Shown here one piece after another: positions 35,341 to 44,852 of a DNA stretch of 64,000 nt (within the stretch, counting starts at the first letter, position 1; every line of letters starts with the position of its first letter). The stretch spans positions 5,976,501-6,040,500 of the forward strand of contig NZ_CP117445.1 of NCBI RefSeq assembly GCF_030687715.1, in the 5' to 3' direction. Made by a program: the position numbers and the translations under genes. The notes beneath the pieces are model-generated. The model saw only the letters and a list, made by a program, of their open reading frames with translations. It was not told where the DNA came from and made no database searches. This DNA is from Pseudomonas sp. FP2196. GTDB lineage: Bacteria; Pseudomonadota; Gammaproteobacteria; Pseudomonadales; Pseudomonadaceae.

Positions 35341-37317
35341 TCAACGAAAGCGATCAACCTCGGAACGCAAGTCCGCCGCCAGTTTCTCAAGCTCCTTGGC
35401 GGTCACGGCCAGGTTGGAAACCACTTCACGCTGCTCGCTGTTGGCCAGCGCAATGCTCTGCAGGTTGCTGCTGAGCAAAGTAGCCGTGCTGCTTTGCTCC
35501 TGAGTGGCGGTAGTGATCGCCGCGAACTGCTGCCCCGCCGAACGGCTCTGCTCGTCGATCCGCGCGAGCGCCGAAGCGACATTGGCGTTGCGCGACAGGC
35601 CTTCCTGCATCAGCACATTGCCCTGCTCCATGGTGCTGATCGCGTTGCCGGTTTCTTGCTGAATGCTCTGGATCATGCCGGAGATTTCATCGGTCGCCTG
35701 ACGAGTGCGCGACGCGAGGTTACGCACCTCATCCGCCACCACCGCAAAGCCGCGACCTTGTTCACCGGCACGGGCCGCTTCGATGGCAGCGTTAAGCGCC
35801 AGCAGGTTGGTCTGCTCGGCAATCGAGGTGATCACGCTGACGATGCCACCGATTTCCTGGGAACGCTGACCGAGGGTGTTGATGACGGTAGCAGTGGTGT
35901 TCAACGCACCGGCGATTTGCTCCAGAGAGGACGAAGCCTCTTCCATCGAGCTGCGACCAATCTGTGTTTGCTGCGCGTTTTCCTGAGCCAGTCGCTGAGT
36001 GGCGCCCATGTTGTCGGCGATGTCCAGCGAGGTGGCGCTAAATTCTTCAACCGCGCCGGCCATGCTGGTGATCTCGCCGGACTGCTGTTCCATGCCTTCG
36101 TACGCGCCGCCGGACAAACCGGAAAGTGCCTGCGCGCGGCGGTTGACCTCTTCCGAGGAACGGCGGATGTGCTCGACCATGGTCGACAACGCTTGGCTCA
36201 TCTGGTTGAACGCGCGGGACAGTTGACCGATTTCGTCGTTGCTCGAAACGTTCAGACGCACGCTCAGATCACCGGCGCCCAAGGCTTCGGCCTGACGCAC
36301 CAGATCACTCAGCGGCGCCAGCTTGCTGCGCAGCAACCAGACCACGGAACCGACCGCCAGCAACATCGCCAACAGGCTGCCAATCGCCAGTTGCGTGCCG
36401 ACGCTCCAGGTCACCGCACGGATTTCGGCTTTCGGCATGCTCGCCACGACCGCCCACGGCCCACCGTCGAATGGCACCGAAACGCTGTAGAAATCTTCAG
36501 CCTTGTCGCTCCAGAACTGGCCTTTACCCGGGGTTTTGGCCAGGCCGCCGATCACCGTAACCGCCTGATCCAAAGCCTGTACGCCCGCTGGGGCTACCAG
36601 CCATTTGTTTTGCTCATCCAGCAGCGCCAGCGAGCCAGTCTGGCCGATACGGAAGCGCTTGAGGTTGTCGAACTGGGCGTTTTGCGCGTCGGTGTAGTCG
36701 AAGCCGACAAACAGCACCGCGATCACCTTGCCGCTGCTGTCACGCACCGGGGTGTATTGAGTCATGTAGGAACGATCAAACAACAGGGCGCGACCGACAT
36801 AACCCTGGCCCGCCATCAATTTCGCATAGGCCGGGTGAGCGTGATCGAGCAAGGTACCGATGGCGCGGCTGCCATCCTGTTTGGTCAGGGAGGTGCTGAC
36901 GCGAACAAAGTCTTCGCCACTGCGCACGAACAGCGTGGCGACACCGGCGGTCATCTGCTTGAACTCGTCGACTTCCTTGAAGTTGTTGTTCAGCACTTCG
37001 CTGCCCAAGTGCAGGCCCGGTGTCTGGGTGCCTGCCACGCTCACCGGCTCACTCGGGTGAATGCTCAAACCTGCGCTGAAGCGCTTCTCGAACAGCCCGC
37101 TCAGGCGCTGGGTGCTTTCGCGCAGCGTGCCATGAAAGGTGCTCAGTTGGTCGGCGAGCAGACGCGCCTCACTGGCCAAGTGCTCTTCACGAGTGGCGAG
37201 GTTGGCGGTATCCAGCGAACGCAAAGCAAAGACTGTACTGCCGCTGATAACAATCGCCAGTATCACGGCGAGCGCGAGGCCCAGCTGCGAGGCGATCCGA
37301 GCGCGAGGTTGAGACAT
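35341..37317 (-). CDS. Methyl-accepting chemotaxis protein with Cache domain
   Basis: The 658-residue chemoreceptor has membrane helix 1 (~12-32), a periplasmic Cache3/Cache2-type sensing domain (~35-315; contains [20 protein letters not shown] and [16 protein letters not shown]), membrane helix 2 (~320-345), a HAMP domain (~350-400) and the cytoplasmic signalling hairpin whose tip reads [20 protein letters not shown]. It relays ligand binding to CheA/CheW. The ligand is not predictable. The start at 37317 is preceded by GGAGC. It lacks a C-terminal CheB/CheR-tethering pentapeptide. Confidence 0.93.
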   Translation of the reverse strand: MSQPRARIASQLGLALAVILAIVISGSTVFALRSLDTANLATREEHLASEARLLADQLSTFHGTLRESTQRLSGLFEKRFSAGLSIHPSEPVSVAGTQTPGLHLGSEVLNNNFKEVDEFKQMTAGVATLFVRSGEDFVRVSTSLTKQDGSRAIGTLLDHAHPAYAKLMAGQGYVGRALLFDRSYMTQYTPVRDSSGKVIAVLFVGFDYTDAQNAQFDNLKRFRIGQTGSLALLDEQNKWLVAPAGVQALDQAVTVIGGLAKTPGKGQFWSDKAEDFYSVSVPFDGGPWAVVASMPKAEIRAVTWSVGTQLAIGSLLAMLLAVGSVVWLLRSKLAPLSDLVRQAEALGAGDLSVRLNVSSNDEIGQLSRAFNQMSQALSTMVEHIRRSSEEVNRRAQALSGLSGGAYEGMEQQSGEITSMAGAVEEFSATSLDIADNMGATQRLAQENAQQTQIGRSSMEEASSSLEQIAGALNTTATVINTLGQRSQEIGGIVSVITSIAEQTNLLALNAAIEAARAGEQGRGFAVVADEVRNLASRTRQATDEISGMIQSIQQETGNAISTMEQGNVLMQEGLSRNANVASALARIDEQSRSAGQQFAAITTATQEQSSTATLLSSNLQSIALANSEQREVVSNLAVTAKELEKLAADLRSEVDRFR

Positions 37318-37498
37318 GGACAGCTCCTGGCCGAACCTGCCGATCCTCCTTGATCGCAGCTCGGATAATTTTCTAATGGGGGTGAATCGTGGATACCGGC
37401 ACGACGGTTCCACATGCACGTATTCGGCGGCAAAACCGAATACTTGAGCGAACAGCAGGGTTATGGCACAAGGCCGGCATTGTGACGGCTCGAACATT

Positions 37499-38419
37499 TC
37501 AGCTCAAGCGCGTAACGGCCGGCAGCGTCATGGCGCGGACTTCGCTTTGCAGGAAGTCACTGAGTCGGCGCAAACGTTCACCTCCCGGCCGGGTTTTTGG
37601 CCACACCAGGTAATAATTCAGTCCACTGGCGACGGCGGTTGGCCACGGCAGACTCAAACGTCCCTGCGCAACATCCTCGGCGACCATCAACAGATCGCCC
37701 ATCGACACACCGTAACCGCGCGCCGCTGCGATCATCCCCAATTCCAGCGTATCGAAGACCTGGCCGCCCTTGAGCGATACCTGCTCGGACAACCCCATAT
37801 GCTCCAGCCAACTGCGCCAATCGCGGCGATCCGGGGTGGGATGGAGCAATTCGGCGGACGCCAGTCGTGCGACATCCCATGGCTGGTCGTTGAGAAGGTT
37901 TGGCGCGCCCACCGGGATCAGCTCTTCGGGAAACAGCAGGCTGGCCTCCCAGTCCGGCGGGAAATGGCCGTCGCTGAGCAACACGGCGCAATCAAAGGGC
38001 TCATCGTTGAAGTCCACCGAATCAATATCCATCCAGGCACTGGTCAACTGCACTTCGTTACCAGGCTGCAAATGACGGAAGCGACTGAGCCGGGCCAGCA
38101 GCCAGCGCATGGTAAGAGTCGACGGGGCTTTCATGCGCAGGATGTCGTCTTCGGCGCGCAAGGTATTGCAGGCGCGCTCGAGGGCGGTGAAGCCTTCACG
38201 GATGCCCGGCAACAGCATGCGCGCCGACTCGGTGAGTTGCAGATTGCGTCCACTGCGGTGAAACAACCGGCAGGCGAAATGCTCCTCAAGCGTACGAATG
38301 TGCCGACTCACCGCGCTCTGGGTAATCGACAATTCCTCGGCCGCGCGAGTGAACGAGCTGTGCCGCGCCGCCGCTTCAAATGCGCGCAGGGCATACAGAG
38401 GAGGAAGACGACGAGACAT
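37499..38419 (-). CDS. LysR-type transcriptional regulator (GcvA-like)
   Basis: The 306-residue protein has an N-terminal winged HTH (~5-65): [20 protein letters not shown], then a co-inducer domain with [14 protein letters not shown], a GcvA-subgroup landmark, and [11 protein letters not shown]. The start at 38419 is used; the frame extends upstream without similarity. A divergent MATE transporter gene begins about 150 bases away, as in P. aeruginosa, so the regulator may control it; that is inference. Confidence 0.9.
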   Translation of the reverse strand: MSRRLPPLYALRAFEAAARHSSFTRAAEELSITQSAVSRHIRTLEEHFACRLFHRSGRNLQLTESARMLLPGIREGFTALERACNTLRAEDDILRMKAPSTLTMRWLLARLSRFRHLQPGNEVQLTSAWMDIDSVDFNDEPFDCAVLLSDGHFPPDWEASLLFPEELIPVGAPNLLNDQPWDVARLASAELLHPTPDRRDWRSWLEHMGLSEQVSLKGGQVFDTLELGMIAAARGYGVSMGDLLMVAEDVAQGRLSLPWPTAVASGLNYYLVWPKTRPGGERLRRLSDFLQSEVRAMTLPAVTRLS

Positions 38420-38571
38420 TCGCAAAGCTCCTATAGCGGGATGCGGCCAAGTTATCAGAATCCGCTCAGGATGAGTTTTAATCATGCAACCCATCCTTTT
38501 TATCCCTTTGTGCAATCCCTTCCAAGCGCCGAGAATCGACGCTCTCCTGTTCCCTCTATTGATGAGTGGTG

Positions 38572-39975
38572 ATGACCATGCAGCATCCTGTGCGTACCGA
38601 ACTCTGGGCCATCCTGCGGCTGTCGGGGCCGTTGATTGCTTCACAGTTGGCGCACATGTTGATGGTGCTGACCGACACTTTGATGATGGCGCGTATCAGC
38701 CCCGAAGCGCTGGCCGGCGGCGGCTTGGGCGCGGCAACTTATTCGTTCGTGTCGATTTTCTGCATCGGCGTGATTGCCGCGGTCGGCACCCTGGTGGCGA
38801 TCCGTAAGGGCGCCGGCGACATCATTGGCGCCGCCCGCCTGACCCAAGCGGGATTGTGGCTGGCATGGCTGATGGCGCTGGGCGCAGGCTTGCTGCTGTG
38901 GAACCTGAAACCGGTGTTGCTGCTGTTCGGCCAGACCGAAACCAACGTCACCGCTGCCGGGCAATTTCTGATCGCCCTGCCCTTCGCCCTGCCCGGCTAT
39001 CTGAGCTTCATGGCCCTGCGCGGTTTCACCAGTGCGATTGGCCGGGCGACGCCAGTGATGGTGATCAGCCTTGCTGGCACGGTGACCAACTTCCTGCTCA
39101 ATTACGCGCTGATAACCGGCATGTTCGGCCTGCCGAAACTGGGTTTGATGGGCATCGGGCTGGTGACGGCGATCGTCGCCAACTGCATGGCGCTCGCGTT
39201 GGCCTGGCACATTCGCCGGCATCGCGCATATGACGCGTATCCGTTGCGCGCCGGCCTGTCGCGGCCGAACCGGCAATACCTCAAGGAACTCTGGCGCCTC
39301 GGTCTGCCGATTGGTGGCACTTACGCGGTGGAAGTCGGGTTGTTCGCCTTCGCGGCGTTGTGCATGGGCACCATGGGCAGCACGCAAATGGGCGCGCACC
39401 AGATTGCCCTGCAGATCGTTTCGGTGGCATTCATGGTGCCGGCGGGTATGTCGTACGCGATCACCATGCGTGTCGGCCAACATTACGGCGCCGGTCAGTT
39501 GCTGGATGCACGCATGTCCGGGCGGGTCGGTATCGCGTTCGGCGCGGTAGTGATGCTGGGGTTTGCGATGGTGTTCTGGCTGCTGCCGAATCAACTGGTC
39601 GGGTTGTTTCTCGATCACAACGATCCGGCTTTTGCCGAAGTGATCCGGCTCGCGGTCAGTCTGTTGGCAGTGGCGGCGTGGTTCGAGTTGTTCGACGGTA
39701 CACAGACGATTGCCATGGGCTGCATCCGTGGGCTCAAGGATGCCAAAACCACGTTTCTGGTGGGGCTCGGTTGCTATTGGCTGATCGGCGCGCCGGCGGC
39801 GTGGTGGATGGCGTTCCACCTGAACTGGGGACCGACGGGCGTCTGGTGGGGCTTGGCGTTGGGGCTGGCGTTTGCGGCGGTGAGCCTGACGCTGGCGTTT
39901 GAATGGAAGATGAAGCGGATGATTCGGCGTGAGCCTGCATCCTCACGTCACTACACGGTCGCGCAGCCTGACTGA
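38572..39975 (+). CDS. MATE family multidrug efflux transporter
   Basis: The 467-residue protein has twelve membrane segments in two homologous halves (PLIASQLAHMLMVLTDTLMM in the first, LGLPIGGTYAVEVGLFAFAA in the second), the NorM-type MATE pattern. It is likely to export cationic drugs with Na+ or H+ exchange. The start is uncertain: ATG at 38572 sits five bases after a weak GAG; ATG at 38578 and GTG at 38566 are alternatives. The LysR-MATE-ProE-rep order is conserved with P. aeruginosa. Confidence 0.9.
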   Translation: MTMQHPVRTELWAILRLSGPLIASQLAHMLMVLTDTLMMARISPEALAGGGLGAATYSFVSIFCIGVIAAVGTLVAIRKGAGDIIGAARLTQAGLWLAWLMALGAGLLLWNLKPVLLLFGQTETNVTAAGQFLIALPFALPGYLSFMALRGFTSAIGRATPVMVISLAGTVTNFLLNYALITGMFGLPKLGLMGIGLVTAIVANCMALALAWHIRRHRAYDAYPLRAGLSRPNRQYLKELWRLGLPIGGTYAVEVGLFAFAALCMGTMGSTQMGAHQIALQIVSVAFMVPAGMSYAITMRVGQHYGAGQLLDARMSGRVGIAFGAVVMLGFAMVFWLLPNQLVGLFLDHNDPAFAEVIRLAVSLLAVAAWFELFDGTQTIAMGCIRGLKDAKTTFLVGLGCYWLIGAPAAWWMAFHLNWGPTGVWWGLALGLAFAAVSLTLAFEWKMKRMIRREPASSRHYTVAQPD

Positions 39976-39981
39976 GATCCC

Positions 39982-40132
39982 TTGTAGGAGTGAGCCTTTG
40001 TGGCGAGGGGATTTATCCCCGATGGGTGGCGAAGTCGCCCCAACACCGGTAGCTGGGGTTTATCAGATGTACCCAGTGCTAAGGTTTTGCGACTGCTTCG
40101 CAGCCGCTCGGGGATAAATCCCCTCGCCACAA
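39982..40132. repeat. Composite ~150-bp inverted element with GGGGATTTATCCCC ends
   Basis: GTGGCGAGGGGATTTATCCC at the left and GGGGATAAATCCCCTCGCCA at the right form long inverted arms around ~100 bases that include GCGACTGCTTCGCAGC. The same plan appears at 58332-58500. It fills the gap between the convergent MATE and EAL-protein genes. Confidence 0.85.
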
Positions 40133-40157
40133 TGTTGTTCCAAATTGAGTTATGGCG

Positions 40158-41831
40158 TTAGCTCACGACTTCCAGTGCTGGGTGCTGACTCGATCCGAAG
40201 GTCAGGTACTCCACCAGCTCCGCCAACGGCAGCGGCTTGCTGATCAGGTACCCCTGCACCTGATCGCAACCAAAGCCACGCAGCAGTTCCAGCTGTTCCG
40301 GGGTTTCCACCCCTTCAGCCACTACTTCCAGATGCAGGTTGTGCGCGAGGTTGATCATCGCGTGCACCAGTTTGCGGTTCTCTTCGCGCTGTTCCATGCC
40401 ACCGACAAAGCTCTTGTCGATCTTCAGCAAAGTGATCGGCAGGCTGTTGAGGTGTACGAATGACGAGAATCCGGTGCCGAAATCATCCAGAGAAAAACGC
40501 ACGCCGAGGCGGCCGAGGGCGTCCATGGTCTGCTTGACCAGATCACTGCGGCGCATGACAGCGGTTTCGGTCAATTCGAACTCCAGCCACTGCGCCTCGA
40601 CGCCACGCTCGGCAATCAACCGACTGAGGGTCGGCAGCAACTGGCTGTCTTGAAACTGGCGGAATGACAGGTTGATCGCCATGTGCAGCGCCGGCAGCCC
40701 GCGCTCACGCAAAGCCTGCATATCGCGCAGGGCCCGGGAAATCACCCAGTAACCCAGCGGTACGATCAGACCGCTCTGCTCGGCCAGCGGCACGAACTCG
40801 CTAGGCGGCAGCAGCCCGCGTTCGCCATGGCGCCAGCGCACCAAGGCTTCGAGGCCGACAATCTGGCCGTCTTCGAGATTCAGCCGTGGCTGGTAATGCA
40901 GTTCCAGTTCATCGCGACGCAAGGCCCGGCGCAGTTCGCTTTCGAGGTCGGCCATGCTCCGCGCGTTGCGGTTGATGCGTTCGTTGAAGATATGAAAAGT
41001 GCAGCCCTGGGTGCTTTTCGCCTGCTGCATGGCGATATGCGCGTGCCACATCAGCGGATCGGCGCCACCCTGTGCGCGGGCATGGGCGATGCCGAGACTG
41101 GAGCCGATCAGCAGGCTTTCGCCATCGACCCAGTAAGGTTCGGCCAAGGCTTCGGTAATCCGTTCGGCCATCCACTCAGCGCGTTGCGGTGCGCGGCGAG
41201 TGTCGATCAGCAGGGCAAATTCGTCGCTGCCCAGCCGCGCCAGTTGATCACCGGCCTCGAGCTGGCTTTTCAGCCGTGCGACGACTTGCAGAATCAAGCG
41301 GTCGCCAGCCTGATGACCGAGGGCGTCGTTAGCATGGCGGAAGTTATCGAGATCAAGATGCCCGAGCGCAAGGCCACGGCCGTCGTTTTCCGCGAGGCGC
41401 GCCGCCAGCAAGGTCTGGAAACCCTGGCGGTTGGCGATGCCGGTCAGCGGATCCTGTTCGGCAAGGCGTTGCAGGGTATTTTCCAGCACGCCGCGCTCAC
41501 GCACATGGCGCAGGCAACGGCGGAGCATATCGGCGTCGAGGGCGTCGAACACCAGCCAGTCGCTGACGCCAACGGGCGCGGTGGCCGGCTCGTGATCCAG
41601 CAGCAACACCGTCGGCAAACTGCAGCGGCCCGGGGCCGGTTGCAAGGCGGGAAGGGTCAACAGCACCGCGTGGCGGTTGTCTTCGAACAAACTGCTGACC
41701 GACTCCCAGCTCGGCGCGCTGATCAGCACCGCCGCGCTCCCCATCGGAGCCAGACACTTGCGCAATAACGCTGTCCACGCTGGCTCTTCGGCCAGTAGCA
41801 GCAAACGCAAGGGTTCGACAGGCGTAGACAA
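40158..41831 (-). CDS. proE: GGDEF/EAL phosphodiesterase, ProE-like
   Basis: The 557-residue protein has an N-terminal receiver-like region (1-~115), a GGDEF domain (~125-290) and an EAL domain (~305-545). The diguanylate cyclase site is degenerate: RLGSDEFALLI has GSDEF in place of GGDEF. The EAL site is intact (IVGLEALVRW, NLS, ELTETAVM, DDFGTGFSS, EGVETPEQ), so it should hydrolyse c-di-GMP. Position between the MATE gene and rep corresponds to PA5295 (ProE), a phosphodiesterase that affects exopolysaccharide. A Fur-like site is upstream. Confidence 0.88.
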   Translation of the reverse strand: MSTPVEPLRLLLLAEEPAWTALLRKCLAPMGSAAVLISAPSWESVSSLFEDNRHAVLLTLPALQPAPGRCSLPTVLLLDHEPATAPVGVSDWLVFDALDADMLRRCLRHVRERGVLENTLQRLAEQDPLTGIANRQGFQTLLAARLAENDGRGLALGHLDLDNFRHANDALGHQAGDRLILQVVARLKSQLEAGDQLARLGSDEFALLIDTRRAPQRAEWMAERITEALAEPYWVDGESLLIGSSLGIAHARAQGGADPLMWHAHIAMQQAKSTQGCTFHIFNERINRNARSMADLESELRRALRRDELELHYQPRLNLEDGQIVGLEALVRWRHGERGLLPPSEFVPLAEQSGLIVPLGYWVISRALRDMQALRERGLPALHMAINLSFRQFQDSQLLPTLSRLIAERGVEAQWLEFELTETAVMRRSDLVKQTMDALGRLGVRFSLDDFGTGFSSFVHLNSLPITLLKIDKSFVGGMEQREENRKLVHAMINLAHNLHLEVVAEGVETPEQLELLRGFGCDQVQGYLISKPLPLAELVEYLTFGSSQHPALEVVS

Positions 41832-41890
41832 GCTAGCTCCCTAGACTCTGCAATGATGTGGGCGGGGCATTATGCCGTTGCGATGTTCAA

Positions 41891-41905
41891 TGACAACGAT
41901 TATCA
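41891..41905. promoter_or_regulatory. Fur-box-like sequence between proE and rep
   Basis: TGACAACGATTATCA agrees with the 7-1-7 Fur half-site dyad TGATAAT-N-ATTATCA in 12 of 14 positions, with a perfect right half. It is 60 bases ahead of the proE start and 180 ahead of rep. Confidence 0.4.
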
Positions 41906-42085
41906 GAACGTTATCTTGTGTCACGAATGAGAACATTAGCCGCAAAATCTCCACGCATCCTGCGTGAAAGTAACAAAACCGGCAAATTTGAATCGCGTGG
42001 TGCGTCACAAGTCGGACAGAGCAGCACAAATCGCTCAGCCTGTTAAAATGCCGGCCCATTTCGTCAACGACTCCCGAATTTTCGT

Positions 42086-44095
42086 ATGTCCCGACTCAAT
42101 CCCCGGCAGCAAGAAGCCGTGAACTACGTCGGCGGCCCTCTATTGGTGCTCGCCGGTGCTGGCTCCGGCAAGACCAGCGTGATCACGCGCAAAATCGCGC
42201 ACCTGATCCAGAACTGTGGCATCCGCGCCCAGTACATCGTCGCCATGACCTTCACCAACAAGGCCGCGCGCGAGATGAAGGAACGGGTCGGCACCCTGCT
42301 GCGTGCCGGCGAAGGTCGCGGCCTGACGGTCTGTACCTTCCACAACCTGGGCCTGAACATCATCCGCAAGGAACACGCGCGGCTGGGCTACAAACCCGGT
42401 TTCTCGATCTTTGACGAGACGGATGTCAAGGCGCTGATGACCGACATCATGCAGAAGGAATACGCGGGCGACGACGGCGTCGACGAGATCAAGAACATGA
42501 TCGGCGCCTGGAAAAACGACCTGATCCTGCCGCCGCAGGCACTGGAAAACGCGCGTAACCCGAAAGAGCAGACCGCCGCCATCGTCTACACCCACTATCA
42601 GCGCACGCTCAAGGCGTTCAACGCAGTGGACTTCGACGACCTGATCCTGTTGCCGGTAAAACTCTTCGAAGAGCACGCCGACATCCTCGAAAAGTGGCAG
42701 AACAAGGTTCGCTATCTGCTTGTCGACGAATACCAGGACACCAACGCCAGCCAATACCTGCTGGTGAAGATGCTCATCGGCAAGCGCAACCAGTTCACCG
42801 TGGTGGGCGACGACGACCAGTCGATCTACGCCTGGCGCGGCGCGCGGCCGGAAAACCTGATGCTGCTCAAGGACGACTATCCGTCCCTGAAAGTGGTGAT
42901 GCTCGAGCAGAACTACCGCTCCACCAGCCGCATTCTGCGTTGCGCCAACGTGCTGATCTCGAACAATCCGCACGAATTCGAAAAGCAGCTGTGGAGTGAG
43001 ATGGGCCACGGTGACGAGATCCGCGTGATCCGCTGCCGCAACGAGGACGCCGAAGCCGAGCGCGTGGCCATGGAAATTCTCAGCCTGCACTTGCGCACCG
43101 ACCGGCCGTACAGCGATTTTGCGATCCTCTATCGCGGTAACTACCAGGCCAAACTGATCGAGCTGAAGTTGCAGCATCACCAGGTGCCGTATCGCCTGAG
43201 CGGCGGTAACAGCTTCTTCGGCCGCCAGGAAGTAAAAGACCTGATGGCCTACTTCCGTCTGATCGTGAACCCGGACGACGACAACGCCTTCCTGCGGGTG
43301 ATCAACGTGCCGCGCCGCGAGATCGGCTCGACCACTTTGGAAAAACTCGGCAACTACGCCACCGAACGCAAGATCTCGATGTACGCCGCCACCGACGAAA
43401 TCGGTCTGGGCGAGCATCTGGACAGCCGCTTCACCGATCGCCTGTCGCGCTTCAAGCGCTTCATGGACAAGGTGCGCGAGCAGTGCGCCGGCGAAGACCC
43501 GATCTCGGCGCTGCGCAGCATGGTCATGGACATCGACTACGAGAACTGGCTGCGCACCAACAGCTCCAGCGACAAGGCTGCCGACTACCGGATGAGCAAC
43601 GTCTGGTTCCTGATCGAGGCGTTGAAAAACACCCTCGAAAAGGACGAAGAAGGCGAAATGACCGTCGAGGACGCCATTGGCAAACTGGTCCTGCGCGACA
43701 TGCTGGAACGTCAGCAGGAAGAAGAGGACGGCGCCGAAGGCGTGCAGATGATGACGCTGCATGCGTCCAAGGGTCTGGAATTCCCTTACGTGTTCATCAT
43801 GGGCATGGAAGAAGAAATCCTCCCGCACCGTTCCAGCATCGAAGCCGACACCATCGAAGAAGAGCGCCGCCTGGCCTACGTGGGCATTACCCGCGCACGT
43901 CAGACCCTGGCCTTCACCTTCGCCGCCAAGCGCAAGCAGTACGGCGAGATCATCGATTGCGCGCCAAGCCGCTTCCTCGATGAGCTGCCGCCGGACGATC
44001 TGGCGTGGGAAGGCAACGACGACACACCGACCGAAGTCAAAGCCGTGCGCGGCAACAACGCATTGGCCGATATACGCGCGATGTTAAAGCGCTAG
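42086..44095 (+). CDS. rep: ATP-dependent DNA helicase Rep
   Basis: The 669-residue SF1A helicase moves 3'-5' on single-stranded DNA and helps forks past barriers. Motifs seen: Q-motif SRLNPRQQEAV, I GAGSGKTSV, Ia MTFTNKAAREMKERV, II VDEYQDTN, III VGDDDQSIYAWRGA, IV EQNYRST, V MTLHASKGLEF and VI YVGITRAR. The start at 42086 fits Rep orthologues. It is 57 bases ahead of xpt; poxB, which I recall between them in P. aeruginosa, is absent. Confidence 0.97.
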   Translation: MSRLNPRQQEAVNYVGGPLLVLAGAGSGKTSVITRKIAHLIQNCGIRAQYIVAMTFTNKAAREMKERVGTLLRAGEGRGLTVCTFHNLGLNIIRKEHARLGYKPGFSIFDETDVKALMTDIMQKEYAGDDGVDEIKNMIGAWKNDLILPPQALENARNPKEQTAAIVYTHYQRTLKAFNAVDFDDLILLPVKLFEEHADILEKWQNKVRYLLVDEYQDTNASQYLLVKMLIGKRNQFTVVGDDDQSIYAWRGARPENLMLLKDDYPSLKVVMLEQNYRSTSRILRCANVLISNNPHEFEKQLWSEMGHGDEIRVIRCRNEDAEAERVAMEILSLHLRTDRPYSDFAILYRGNYQAKLIELKLQHHQVPYRLSGGNSFFGRQEVKDLMAYFRLIVNPDDDNAFLRVINVPRREIGSTTLEKLGNYATERKISMYAATDEIGLGEHLDSRFTDRLSRFKRFMDKVREQCAGEDPISALRSMVMDIDYENWLRTNSSSDKAADYRMSNVWFLIEALKNTLEKDEEGEMTVEDAIGKLVLRDMLERQQEEEDGAEGVQMMTLHASKGLEFPYVFIMGMEEEILPHRSSIEADTIEEERRLAYVGITRARQTLAFTFAAKRKQYGEIIDCAPSRFLDELPPDDLAWEGNDDTPTEVKAVRGNNALADIRAMLKR

Positions 44096-44101
44096 AATTG
44101 A

Positions 44102-44725
<624 letters not shown>

Positions 44726-44742
44726 CCCCACCCCGCAGACCA

Positions 44743-44838
44743 CCTGTAGGAGCTGTCGAGTGAAACGAGGCTGCGATCTTTTGATCTGATTTTTAGAATC
44801 AACATCAAAAGATCGCAGCGTGCCGCAGCTCCTACAGG
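44743..44838. repeat. REP pair (REPIN), GATCGCAGC family
   Basis: CCTGTAGGAGCTGTCGAGTG and TGCCGCAGCTCCTACAGG form the ends; inner arms are GCTGCGATCTTTTGATC and ATCAAAAGATCGCAGC around AT-rich sequence. It lies between the convergent xpt and acyl-CoA hydrolase genes. Confidence 0.9.
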
Positions 44839-44852
44839 TTTGCGGTAGACCG

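Noticed and set aside
35266..37353. 695-codon plus-strand frame opposite the chemoreceptor gene
   Set aside because: The minus strand encodes a complete Cache-HAMP-MCP protein; the plus frame has no domain.
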